From: Episyrphus balteatus
Taxonomy: Eukaryota; Arthropoda; Insecta; Diptera; Syrphidae
Assembly: GCF_945859705.1 (NCBI RefSeq)
Contig: NC_079136.1
Coordinates: 47,465,181-47,529,180, forward strand
DNA length: 64,000 nucleotides
Reading direction: 5' to 3'
Shown: positions 43,183 to 54,315 of the stretch, in pieces
How the letters are laid out: every line of letters begins with the position of its first letter
How positions within the stretch are numbered: position 1 is the stretch's first letter
The notes under the pieces: generated by a model
Databases searched by the model: none
Told to the model about the DNA's origin: nothing
What the model saw: only the letters and a program-made list of their open reading frames with translations
Made by a program: the position numbers and the translations under genes

Positions 43183-44995
43183 TTTTACTCGTAAGACCAT
43201 TTGAGTTTTATTGTAAACTTCGAAAATCTTTATCTCGCGTTTTGATCTTGAAAAGCGCTATTGCGGACATGAATTTTTTCTAAACTTTTGAGGTTAGTTG
43301 AATCCTAATTTTAGAGAGTTGTATTTTTGTTTTTAACTAAAATCACCTTTTGAAATGGTTTCGACCAAACCAAGAATTTGATTTCTTGCATAACAAGGAA
43401 TTTAAAGAATTGTTTACATTGTTGGAGACGTTAAATATACATATATATTTTTTTTATAAAAGTTGTAGACATTTAAATGAAAAAAAAAAATCGTATTTTT
43501 TTCTGAAACGATATTAATTCAAACATTAATCCAATAAGAAGAAGAGACTATTTTTAACAGGCTGATTTTTGGTATGCAGCTTGGTGTTAGGATGATTGAC
43601 AATCTCTGAAAAGTCCTGTCCGCTAGTCCCATTATAAGTGATGAAGTGAAGGTTACAACAGTTTTTTATATAAAAAACGGTAGGTTATAGACCAAAATTA
43701 TGTTCAAAAAATTATAGCTGAGGTTATTTTTCAAAAAATTGTCATACAAAATTTTTTTTTTGTATTTCTAACCTTCTTAAACTATCCCATGTAATTTGAT
43801 TAAAATATAAAAATATCAAGAAAAACATATGTGAGTTTGAATTGATATAATTTCTAAACGGTGCGTGATAAAAGAAAACTTTGTTTGACAATTTTTTGTA
43901 AAATAAACTCAACTACAATTTTGTACAACATAGTTTATGTTTAAAACCTACTGTTTTTAAAACAAAAAATGTTGAAAAATGAAAAAATCTACAAAATTCA
44001 TCATAAAAAATTTTTTTTTTTGTAAATTCGGAAAACTACTTTTTTGGTAGATTCAGAAGACTATTTTTTTTTTTAAATGTTTTTCAGTTTCTATATTAAA
44101 TTCCTTCCAAGCAATAAATTACTTTTCTCAAAAACGGCTTTTATGATTTGAAGTAAAATATTTTTGTACAGTGTCGCAAATAAAATCAATTTTCTTAAAT
44201 TAGAAATTACTGATTCAATATTAATGGGATCTGTGATGGATCCAAGTTCTTGTTTTTAAACTTTCTCGTAAAATGTTTTATTAACAGTACCTAAAAGTAA
44301 AAATTTTTTAGTAAAAATTTTTTTTTTCTTTTAAATAATTTTATGAAAATGGGCTGTTGGATTAATTTGAAACTTAAATATTGTGTGTCGATTTATTACA
44401 AAAAATGTGTTTAAATAAAAAATATTTGAACATATATGTCCATACAATACAAAAAATTTAAAGATTTTTATTTCTTTTTCAAAGAATTCTTTGTTGTACA
44501 AATATAATATAATAATAAAAAAAAATATATATGTAATAATATATCTAAGAGGTGAAATTTCAATTTAACAACTAAATAGTTGTGATATTCGGAGAGTAAA
44601 AGGAAACTTATTTTACTATTTATTCAATGATTAAATAATAGGGAAATTAAAGGGACACTGTGGTGTATGAGTAATTTTTTTTTTATTGAAAAATTTTAAA
44701 GTGAATTTTAAAGTCGGATGTTATGAGGAAACAATTTTTCGGCTTAAACAGGGTTGCCAATGTCAAGTAAAAGCCATAATTTTGAATGTGACAATCCTAT
44801 TACTTCATTGAATCTACTTTAATTTTGCACCAATTTGAAACCATAGCCTTTTGACTTATATCGCTCACCAAAAAAAATAATCTCGAAAATATTAATCCGG
44901 TGAATACCAAATGATGACGATGTGATTGTAAATAAATACAACCAGACCCCAGAAACGTTTCATCGTATTTTCTATCTAACACTCAAAAACTCAAT
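43183..44995. other. AT-rich DNA with small repeat relics
   Basis: 43195-43320 contains GCGGACATGAATTTTTTCTA and CTTTTGAGG blocks also present in family V. A plus-strand CACTGTGGTGTATGAGTAAT end motif lies at 44656. No gene. Confidence 0.45.
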
Positions 44996-44999
44996 ATAA

Positions 45000-46150
45000 T
45001 TTTTGTAGGTTTAAGTTTTTTTTTTAAGAATCACACAAAAACACGTGGTGCGCCATGATGGTGTAGTTGTTTACCCCACAAGAGCCCCAGCACATCGACA
45101 TGTGCGAATGCTAAAACGATGCGATATGATGGTGAGTGCTTAGTGGTGAGTCAGAGTGACTAACTCAGATGCAGGTGCTGGTGGTGTTCCCCAATCCCAA
45201 TACCAAAAGTCTGTTTTCATGGTGTTCTGGTGGTATTACGTGTTACTCTTACTACTGTTAGACTCAACACTCCACCATACATAAATTCGGACTTTTGTGT
45301 GTACCTATCTGCTCCGAGAATAACATAATAATAATGATGGTGCTCGTGCTGGTAAACTGCTCACGTCTACGTTGATGAAAAAAAAAAAAAAAAATCCCGC
45401 CGATGTGTGTGGTGACGTATGTGAGTGAATATACTGAACACACAATTCTAGTTTTTTGTGTTTATCAAAAATTTTGTTGTGTTACGTCATAATGTGAATG
45501 TAGGTGATTCCATGCGAATAGCAAACAAACATACAATGATGACATTTTACATTTACACTGTGTCCCGTAATAATGTGGGAATATAACACGAAACACGATG
45601 ATGTGGTTCAACCATCTCCCCAGCAACAAACTCTCGTTGACAGGAGAATACTTACCACCTTTTTAGGGTTTATATTTTGGGTATGGTGGACATGGGGATG
45701 GATTTGGATATATTAGTTTGTGTGCTTATGTTTATGAATGTTTACGTTTTTTTTTTGTCTGATTGTGTATACGAAATAATAAAACAGAATGTGTGAACTG
45801 CAGCATATCATCCTAGTTTTTTTTTTGGGTTCATTGTGTTACACAAGAGTAGTAGAGGTATGGTATATTCCCCTCATCAGCAGCAGCAGCAGCCAAACAC
45901 ACTCTTGTGAGAGTTGAGGGAATTATTTTATGTGAAAGAAACTCGGGAATGGTATGCGTGGTTGAGTTATTTTCATATATGATAATATAAAGTATCTGTT
46001 TGTATGTTCGTATGTAGGTATGTTGGAAATAGTAGATGGGAGAAATTTTTTATTTTTTTTGATGGTTGGTTAAGTATAGTATCAGTATTTGCAATGTACT
46101 ACCTACAAATAACCTACATACAAAATACATACAATGTAGGGTAAACTTAA
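45000..46150. other. Unique, microsatellite-rich block; no exon recognised
   Basis: Balanced composition with ATGGTGGT-like and GTGATGAT-like short repeats, a CAGCAGCAGCAGCAGCC run near 45880 and many TGTGTGT-type words. It resembles conserved non-coding DNA of large introns or intergenic control regions. A similar block, with a related GTGGTGCG(C/T)CATGAT sequence, is at 55440-56090. Confidence 0.35.
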
Positions 46151-46578
46151 GTTGGTGTTGGGATTAGAAAAAACATGAATGTATGTTATGTTAGTTTTCA
46201 AAATGTGAGTTTTTGGAATAGGCTAGCATAAATTGGAAGAAAGTTGTAGCTGATTTTGGAAGAACAAAGTTATACTTTTACCTACAATTTGTGAAATAGC
46301 GCACAAAACTGTGTCTAATACATGTATCGTATCTACTTCCTATATAACAATACACTTTATATACTTATATTAGATGGATATATGTTTTATACAACGAATA
46401 TTCAATTTAACATAAATGTATGGGTGAAAGTATCTACAAATGGGATGTTTAGTATTTATCCAGGAAGAAAAAAAAAAACAAACAACCACCTACATACTTC
46501 AAAATCTTCAATAGTCGTTCAACTAAAAAAAAAATTAACAAAGCGTTGTATTTTAAGGCTACCCATTGAGGTTCATTA

Positions 46579-46773
46579 CTAGATCCAAGGCGCCGCCCCG
46601 GTAGCTTGTGGAAAAATACTGGTGCATCTTGTTCTTGACCTATCGTAAGATCTCTTCTGACCGGGCCTAACTTGTATGACTTTCAGTTCAGTTCCTTCAA
46701 CTATGTGTTTAAACTTCGATTCTAAACACGTATGATCTGATACAACCGCTCTTGACATTCTAAACGAATTCAT
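46579..46773 (-). pseudogene. 64-codon frame with coding-like composition, unknown
   Basis: On the minus strand the frame runs MNSFRMSRAVVSDHTCLESK, then HIVEGTELKVIQVRPGQK and RSYDRSRTRC. The DNA is more balanced (about 45% GC) than its surroundings, and charged residues alternate with aliphatic ones as in real proteins. No start context, splice site or neighbour supports a gene, and no family is recognised. It may be a remnant of a retroelement or host exon. Confidence 0.2.
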
Positions 46774-46799
46774 CTATGTCAATCTGACAAAACTAATAG

Positions 46800-47370
46800 A
46801 CTTAAAAAGGATTTGGAATTCATTAAACACTGGTTCAAACACTAGTTTTATATATCACTAAGTCCCATCCACATTCTGGTCACCCTATCATTATATCAGA
46901 TGTCCTGTTTGTATTAACATCAAGTACAGAAATGTTTTGACTGTTTTTTTTTTATCCCACCAGGTTCAGAAATAAACAGTCAATGTTCGAAATTTAAGTT
47001 TTATGATTTTTTGCCATTTGGGTTTGTGGGTAGGAAGTAAGTACAAGTACACTATATGTTTTTGATTGCTATTTAGTTAGTAACACTGCCTGACAAGCGG
47101 GCGGAGAAATATCACATTTTGTAAAGCTTTTTGCGCTGATAACAAAAAGGAAAGTAAAAATTCCGTAATACCCCCAAAATCTGGTCTCAGGACCCAAAAA
47201 CGATTTTTTACCAATTTTTTTTGTATTTTTTTTTAAGTCAATTTCCATAAAAAAAATACCTCGTTTGGTTTGAAAATAAATAATATTATAAAATATATGC
47301 ATATTTTTAAATCAACGTGTCGTTAAAAAAAATGGAATTTTTGAAATTGTTAAGCTTTTACAGTCTACGT
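46800..47370. other. AT-rich spacer
   Basis: No element border. The minus-strand frame at 47069-47302 has no support. Confidence 0.4.
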
Positions 47371-47373
47371 ACA

Positions 47374-47616
47374 TATCGTCGGCACAAAGCCAAAACCGCG
47401 AATCTGCATTTTTTGACATTTTCACTTTAATGCGTCATTTACCTTGTTATCGGTCCCTCTATTCACTGCGTTGACTCCGATCCTCCATCCGCTGCCTAAA
47501 AGCCTAAACTATCAATTTCTGTTGCACGAATTCCCATAAGATTACATGGGTTTGTCAAAACATTGAAGCCGTTTTTCTTAAAACTAAATTTTGCAGATTT
47601 GTGATTTTGGCGTTGA
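47374..47616. mobile_element. Short MITE W, copy 2
   Basis: ATATCGTCGGCACAAAGCCA at 47374 and AAACCGCGAATCTGC match copy 1 closely; the interior TTTTCACTTTAATGCGTCAT block is identical. The right end (TTTTGCAGATTTGTGATTTT) is present but decays before the GTGCC part, so this copy is truncated at the right. Confidence 0.7.
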
Positions 47617-48182
47617 AAAAGTCTGTCTTCTTTCCAGATTTTAGGGTTGTTACTAAATTTTTATATAGGTACTCTTTTGGTAATCATTGCAACTTTTGAA
47701 TTTAAGCAGTCAGTAAAATATCAGTTAAGCAACAGGTTTTGCAAATACTAGTACACTGTGACGTATACGTGTTTTTTTTTTAATGAAAATATTTTGATAT
47801 GAGTCAGTCTATTTTGGAATCTGGAGTAATTTATCACACGAGTAGACTTCTGTGGAATATTCACAGACCTTTTTAATTTCTTAATTAGTAATGCGAAAAT
47901 ATTTTTAATGGGATGTTGCATTTAGATAACCCAACTAGCAATGAGTCGCCTAACAGTGACACAAAAACAAAACTACATGCTGTAAGATTTTTAGATGAGT
48001 ATTTAGATTTCATAAAAATTTGAAACTTTATAATTTTATTGTTCCCACAAATTTTAGTCATATGATTACCTATAATATAACGAAATATTTGGTCTATTGG
48101 TTGCAATATTTCTTTAAGAAAAAAAAAAAGTTATGAAGCTCCCACATTAATTTCTCTCCAAAATTTAGTTGTGCAAGTGCAC
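47617..48182. other. AT-rich spacer with one end motif
   Basis: CACTGTGACGTATACGTG near 47755 is a diverged plus-strand member of the CACTRTGGYGTATG group. Nothing else supported. Confidence 0.4.
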
Positions 48183-49288
48183 TCGTCCAGTGGGAACGGG
48201 TCGTTATTCTGTATTCCAAAATTCTGTATGAGCAAAATTCTGTATCTGAAGAAAAAATTCTGTATGAACATAATTCTGTATTCCATTATTCTGCTTTTCT
48301 ATTATTCTGTATTTCAAAATTCTGTTAATCCAAAATTCTGTTTTTCAAAATTCTGCAAATCCATTATTCTGCTTTTAAAAATTCTGTAATTCTAAATCTA
48401 CATTAAAACATGTCCCTCAAGTAAGCAGAGCAAGTACCCCAAAATTATATCAAGTGCTTTTTTTCTGTGATCGTCGAAAATTTTTTTTTGAAATTATCTT
48501 GAATAATTAAGTGCTTTGAGTTAAGTACCCAATTTTCGAAAAAAATTTACATTAAAAAAAAATATTTTCATTTTCTATACAAATGCATGTTCTACCAACT
48601 TGAATTTGTTTTTTTTTTTTCAAAAAATTCCACTTTTTCGAAAAATTGTACATAAATAATTGAATGTTCGACTTATTTGAATTAAGCGCTCCATTTTCCG
48701 ATAAGTTTTCCGAGATTTTCATGTTCTGATGGCTTGAATTTCATTTTTCTCAAAAAATTCAATTTCAATTTTTCGACAAAATTCGAATGGAGTTGTCATG
48801 CACTTTTTTTTTTGTAAATTGTTCTTTCTTCGTTATTAAACATAAAACCATCGACACACAATTTATCCTTTCCTTTATTAGGTTTTAATAATTTAATATT
48901 TTCCAATTTTCTGAATTCATTTTATATCACGATTAACTCATAACACTTAACTTAAGCTGTCGAACGCAAACTGTTTCAAGGTTCTGCATATAAAATATCA
49001 AAAATCTGTGCTCCAAAATTCTGTAAATGATAAAAGAAAAATTGTTTTGATAATGAAAAAAGTGCGCACTTTTTTTGGAATTTTGGAGTACAGAATTTTG
49101 GAATACAGAATTTTAAAATCCAGAATTTTGTGTTTATAGAATTTTAGAATACAGAATTTTGAATTTACAGAATTTTAAAATACAGAATTTTGAATTTACA
49201 GAATTTTAAAATACAGAATTTTGGAATACAAAATTTTGGAATCCGAATTTTGGCCCATGCAGAATTTCGACCCCAACCCTCGTCCAGT
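48183..49288. mobile_element. Foldback element H, arms built of AAATTCTGTA motifs, 9-bp target duplication
   Basis: TCGTCCAGT flanks the element at 48183-48191 and 49280-49288, an exact 9-bp duplication. The ends GGGAACGGGTCGTTATTCTG and, on the other strand, GGGTTGGGGTCGAAATTCTG form the terminal repeat. The left arm has about 12 units of AAAATTCTGTATNNN (48203-48395), the right arm about 12 of the complement (49085-49265). The spacer (48400-49060) is AT-rich with no transposase. The structure is that of foldback elements with short internal repeats and suggests mobilisation by a Mutator-like transposase elsewhere. Confidence 0.9.
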
Positions 49289-49812
49289 TCCAGCTAAAAA
49301 ATCACATTAATCTTTTTATACTGTACAGTTTTTACGTGTCACAATTTAACACACAGGAAACCGTGAAAAGAATGGAAGATAAAAATGATACCTAAAATTT
49401 TGCGAGATCTGTGTGCTAGACTTAATAACCAATGAAACATAAACGTCGTTTGAGGCGAACATATAAATGGGCTATAGACATCAAAATTTTATATTTTTAT
49501 TTTTCATATACCTAAAAATATTAAAAATGACACATCTAATGTTTTTGATGTTTTTTTTCAAATTTATCTTAAATTTTGAAATATGAACATTAATGACCTT
49601 AATTAAAATAAAATGGATTTAATATTTAAAGGAAACATAAAAATTGCTTCATAAATTTGTGGAATTAAATTAAAAAAATGTTCTTTCTTAAATTTTCCTT
49701 GAATAATTTTTTTTGTATTGAAAAAATTACCCAGCTATTGATGTCTCCAACACTAAAATAAAATTTCGACCAACTTTCTTCTAAAACAAAAATATTGAAA
49801 TGTTTTAATCAT
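49289..49812. other. AT-rich spacer
   Basis: No feature recognised. Confidence 0.4.
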
Positions 49813-50335
49813 ATGTACCTTAGGGAGTTCGTTATTTTTGAATCAACTTCCTAAGTAGAAGAACTTTTTCTAAATAATAAAACAAAAAATCCCCTAATTT
49901 TTTCAGATTTTTATTTTGTCGTTAGATGGCGCCCCAAGAGGGTTAAAGTTTTTTCTCATTTGAAATAGGTATAAATGTTGACTTACTAAGCCATTTTTTT
50001 AGATATAGACTAAATGTCCTTGATGGGGTTCTATTTTATATTCAACACCCTTTTTAAAAAGGTATAAACCATTTTTCTAGGGTGTTTAATATAGAATAGA
50101 ACCCCATCAAGGACATTTAGTCTATATCTAAAAAAATGGCTTAGTAAGTCAACATTTATACCTATTTCAAATGAGAAAAAACTTTAACCCTCTTGGGGCG
50201 CCATCTAGCGTCAAAATAAAAATCTGAAAAAATTAGGGGATTTTTTTTTATTAGGTATTTAGAAACAGCTTTTCTACTTAGGAACTTGATACCCGAAAAA
50301 AAAAAAACCTAAATAACGAACGCCCTAATGTACCT
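49813..50335. mobile_element. Palindromic element with TAGGG ends and 8-bp target duplication
   Basis: The element is 49821-50327. ATGTACCT stands on both sides (49813-49820 and 50328-50335). The ends are TAGGGAGTTCGTTATTT and complement TAGGGCGTTCGTTATTT. Almost the entire 507 bp is two inverted arms (sharing TTAGATGGCGCCCCAAGAGG and GACTAAATGTCCTTGATGGG) around a centre near 50065. An 8-bp duplication fits hAT-like or P-like transposons. The element at 9330-10340 also starts TAGGG. Confidence 0.88.
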
Positions 50336-51985
50336 ATTTATTTTTTAGTGACCAAAAATTTGTACTGATAAAACCTTTTCCAGTACCAACTTGTTACTCG
50401 ACTTATCAAAGACTAATAGATATCACTTCCTTAAAGTTGTTTTTTTCAGGAACTGGGTGAACTAGACTAGAAATTCTACTGCTTGCTCTGTATGTTACCT
50501 GTAAGTAAATTCTTTTATACAAAATTTGCATATATGTATGCCTTACCACCTAGGTATATTGTGAATACTAAGTAAGAAAATTTGATGATACCTAGACAAA
50601 TATATTTTTTTTGTAAATAAGAAAACATAGGTACACAAAATACTCATCCATCGGGGGTAGGTAGGGTACATACTGATATGAGAGTTGTGTGCGAATCAAA
50701 ATTGTTTACTTATGTTGTTTTAGTTTAAAAAAAAGTACTTTTGTATGTGCATTAAGGAATAGGTTGACATCAAAACTAGAAAGCAAACATAAACAGAATA
50801 AGAAATCGGTGCTAAAAAAGACATAGATACTTCGTACACATGCTTGGCCTTGAATATACATCACAATCGTGTATAATAGGTACACCGATTATATTATACA
50901 AGGTACAAAATAATATAACGAAAAACAAATGCATGCTCAGCTCAGGTCTTCCATAAGTAACTAGGTACACTCGTACTGTACACTAACTTACAGAATGGTG
51001 AGAGTTTTTGCTCTACATGAATAGAGTAGGTATCTATCTCAGCGCACATTTACTCACAATGCTTACTTATACTATTTATAATAATAAATACCGGCTCATG
51101 TGGATATACTCACCTTTCTATTATAGCGTATAATGAATTATATACCTACAGATAATTGTGTTTGGATCTGTTTGAGGAGATAAACAAGGAGAGTCTAAGA
51201 GTTCCAACATTCAAATTTCATCCATCTTACCAAGAGAATGGTAAAGTCATTCCTGCAACGAATCTAGCCTGAATGGTACCTACTAGAAGTTGTTTCAATG
51301 GTTTTTGAAAATTGTTGATAGATTTTTATAAATTCCGAAATCAAAATATTAGAAAATTTATAAACCGTGTTACATTAGGGAATACAAAAAAAATCGCTTG
51401 ATTTAAACATTTAAAACAAATTATCGATGGAAAAAATATTTTTAATTAGGGTGTTCAAAAAAGTTTTTTTAAAGTTTTTGAAAGAAAAAAACAGTTTTAA
51501 TGCACAGAAAATTTGTAAAGTGCGTTTTTTTCATAAAGTAATATTAAATTTATATCAAATTAATTAAATCGATGTTGGTTGAATTCCAAGAGCAAATGTA
51601 AAATATATTTTTCTCTATTTTTTTTTGTTTAATTGAAAAAAAAAGAGGTTGTCTTTAAAGCCGGTTTACGGACGATGATTTTACGTGATAACGTCGTCAG
51701 AAAACAGGTTGTGTGCTTTTTTTTAAAATGAGTCAATTGAAGCGTTTACTTATTTCAAACAATCATAATTTACAAGAAAAAGCTAAAAAAAAATACCTTT
51801 TTTATTATCTCATTACATTAATTTTTTTATTTTAAAAGCTTACAAAAAAATTATGCAATGCCAAGTATTTCTTTTTAAGAATAAAACCATTTTTAAATTT
51901 TTACAATGCGCAAAAAGTATAAAAATAATTTATTGAAAACAATCATTTTCATCAAAAAAAGCAAAGAAAACATGAAAATTTATCT
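50336..51985. other. Mixed and AT-rich DNA, no gene
   Basis: 50340-51300 is comparatively unique, with many GTACCTA words; 51300-51985 is A/T-rich. No coding exon or RNA gene recognised. Confidence 0.4.
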
Positions 51986-51989
51986 TCTC

Positions 51990-52335
51990 ACGTCATTAAT
52001 TACATTTTTTCTCTCTAACAACCTATTAAAACCTATTTTATACCATCTGAAAGCTTATTGTCTTAGCTCAAAATATATATATCGATCAGGTCTATGAGAC
52101 ATCTACAAAAAGAGGTAGAATTTTTTGAACTCGATCAAATTATATTAAAAAAGCAAAAAAAAACATTTATGTTTTTGTTTATGTTCTCAGGCTATGTAAG
52201 GATTTTTTTTGTTTGGCAACCTATAAAAAATATACTTCCCACACTGGTGGCTGTTCGGGGGGCAACAGATCTCCACTGGTGTTTTGAGGTTTTTCGCAAA
52301 TTTCTTGATTTAACATTGTGTGGCTTGTTGTTAGT
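51990..52335 (-). repeat. Dispersed repeat family T, partial reverse copy
   Basis: CAACCTATTAAAACCTATTT and TATACCATCTGAAAGCTTAT at 52018-52060, GACATCTACAAAAAGAG at 52091 and CAGATCTCCACTGGTGTTTT at 52267 follow, in reverse order, the blocks of 34975-35290. It lacks both ends. The two reading frames here are repeat artefacts. Confidence 0.65.
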
Positions 52336-53440
52336 CTACCGTTATGTGTGATATACTAAATGATAGGTAATTGTATCAGGATGCTCATTAAAGTTTAATA
52401 AAATTTCTATCTGCTCTTGATCAAAAGTTATAACCTGTTGAATTCGAAAATTGTATCAAAATAGTGTTTACGAAAATGATTGAAATTTCGCACACATTTA
52501 GTCGTGGTCATGGTCTATCATTACTCCATATACTTTATTCCTGTATCTATTAAAAAAAAAAAAATAAAAAAAAAAAACGATGAAAATCGGTTAAAATCGG
52601 TCAAAAAACGTGTTTTTTAAAAACTTGTTTCTTCCGCAATTCAGTCAAAACTCACTAAACGATTCTAAGTTTTTGCACATGTATGCATAAGGCTACATGT
52701 CCTATAAGTTTGAGATTTTTTGAACGCTCAAAAAAAAAAAACTAAAAATCAAAAACTACCCAAAACTACCCCTAAAAAACAAGGTGTTTTTCAAAAATTC
52801 ACATTTCGAAACGCAGAGTGTTGGAAAAAAAATCCGTATCAGACGCCTAATATTTTTTTCCCTCATATCTTTCACTTGGCACCTTTAGAATTGTCAAAAA
52901 AAATTTCCCTACCAAAAATCATCATTTTGTCATAACCCCAAAACGTTTTTAACGTTCAAACAAAACGTTATAGCTTAGTATCAAAATTTTTTAGAATTTT
53001 TTCTTAAATGCAATTATTCTTAAATTAGTCTCATCTATCTATAGCAAAAAAAAAATCAACTCTCTACAACTTCGCGTTTAGATTTTAGCCCAAATTTCAT
53101 CTTTACGTTTTACCCCTGTTAAATAATCTATTAAATGACGGAATTTTTAAAAATCCTTCATTTGGATTGAGCTTTAGGTTATTATCTTTCAAATAAGCTA
53201 TAGAATTTGTATCTCTAATAGTTTATTTTTAATTTTGAATTGAAATTTTTGCGCGCACTGCGAAAGTGCGAGAGTGGAACGGGAGAAAATTGCGTCACTT
53301 TTTTGTGGTGGCTGCCATGGTTCATCATCACGTCAAAAAAAAAAAAAAAAATCAAACCACCCTAAAAGCAATTTTCGGTCTCATTATAATTAAAATTTTC
53401 TAAGAATAAAAAAAGAAATTTTTTTTTGCACCACCCTTAT
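52336..53440. other. AT-rich DNA, no gene
   Basis: Contains A-runs (52551-52577, 53334-53350) and a short GC-richer patch at 53250-53330 without a frame. Confidence 0.4.
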
Positions 53441-53450
53441 TAACATTTTT

Positions 53451-53670
53451 GCTTCCTGGCACAAAAATTACTATTCAGATTTTAGGGAAATAGTGGCTGG
53501 GGTACCACAAGGTAGTGTTCTAGGCCCCATTTTGTACATTTTTGCTACTTTTTTCTGACGTTACCATAATACTTGCAGTGGGCAAAACTATAAACGAATA
53601 AAACATTAAATTGCAAAATGTTCTAAATAAAAATAATGTTGATGAATGGGCAAAAACCTCTGGAGAGTAG
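53451..53670 (+). pseudogene. LINE reverse-transcriptase fragment (dead, probably Jockey-like)
   Basis: 53451-53558 reads ASWHKNYYSDFREIVAGVPQ followed by GSVLGPILYIFATFF and a stop. AGVPQGSVLGP.LY is the highly conserved motif before the catalytic core of non-LTR reverse transcriptases, and its form is typical of Jockey-group elements. A second piece, 53605-53670, reads KLQNVLNKNNVDEWAKTSGE and ends in a stop; it matches the style of the helix after the catalytic region. The catalytic aspartate pair between them is not intact, and reading needs a frame change. Only about 220 bp remain, without ORF1 or 3' end. Confidence 0.85.
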
Positions 53671-53758
53671 CGACATGATGATTTTTTTTACTTGGAGTAC
53701 CTATGTTTTATTCCAAATGTAATTGGAATCCTGTTAGTACTTAAACAATCAAAAGTTT

Positions 53759-54049
53759 TTGACACCACAAACATTTGTTAAAAGAATTTTCTCTGCATAC
53801 AAAAATTTAGAGAGAATTGAGATAACCACTAAAAAGTTCAAAAATTCCTTGCATGCAAATGTTCAAAACTGCCAAAAACATATCAATCGATTAGAAAGAG
53901 GTGGCTATGAGATATTTAACTTTTTAAATGAAGGATGTAGACCAAATTTAAATAATATTCATTTAAATACTATCACAACAAAAACATTACTGTTAAAAAA
54001 AGAGCCAAGTTCTCCTATGTTGAAATTATGCTGGCACAAAAAGTACTGA
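53759..54049 (+). pseudogene. 96-codon frame next to the LINE fragment, unknown
   Basis: The frame is open from about 53738 to the stop at 54047-54049 and has no ATG at its start (TTG at 53759). It reads TFVKRIFSAYKNLERIEITT and on to GGYEIFNFLNEGCRPNLNNI; composition is protein-like, with alternating charged and aromatic residues. The last 25 codons run into the inverted repeat at 53972. It may be a remnant of a transposon protein. No family recognised. Confidence 0.25.
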
Positions 54050-54315
54050 GATGTAAAAGTGTACCAAGTTCTAAAGTTTGGGTTCAAATTCGTATCAATA
54101 AAATTTTGATTGTTCTCTTGACAATTTATCTTAATTATCGATTTTTAAAGTTATTTCAAATATTGCCAAGTAAACAATCAAAATTTTATTGATACGAATT
54201 TGAACCCAAACTTTAGAACTTGGTACACTTTTACATCTCAGTACTTTTTGTGCCAGCATAATTTCAACATAGGAGAACTTGGCTCTTTTTTTAACAGTAA
54301 TGTTTTTGTTGTGAT
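53972..54315. repeat. Inverted repeat head of family X, copy 1
   Basis: ATCACAACAAAAACATTACT at 53972 and its complement ending at 54315 bound arms of about 145 bp with near-perfect pairing; shared blocks include GCCAAGTTCTCCTATGTTGA, AAAGTACTGAGATGTAAAAG and TTTGGGTTCAAATTCGTATC. The loop is about 55 bp. The same structure recurs at 56297-56637. In both places a GGGCGGTTGCCACGCC tandem array follows directly, so head and array form one element. Confidence 0.85.

Noticed and set aside
48203..49265. Could the regular ATTCTGTA units be a CRISPR array?
   Set aside because: Units are about 10 bp with short variable gaps, lie in inverted arms with a 9-bp target duplication, and the genome is eukaryotic.
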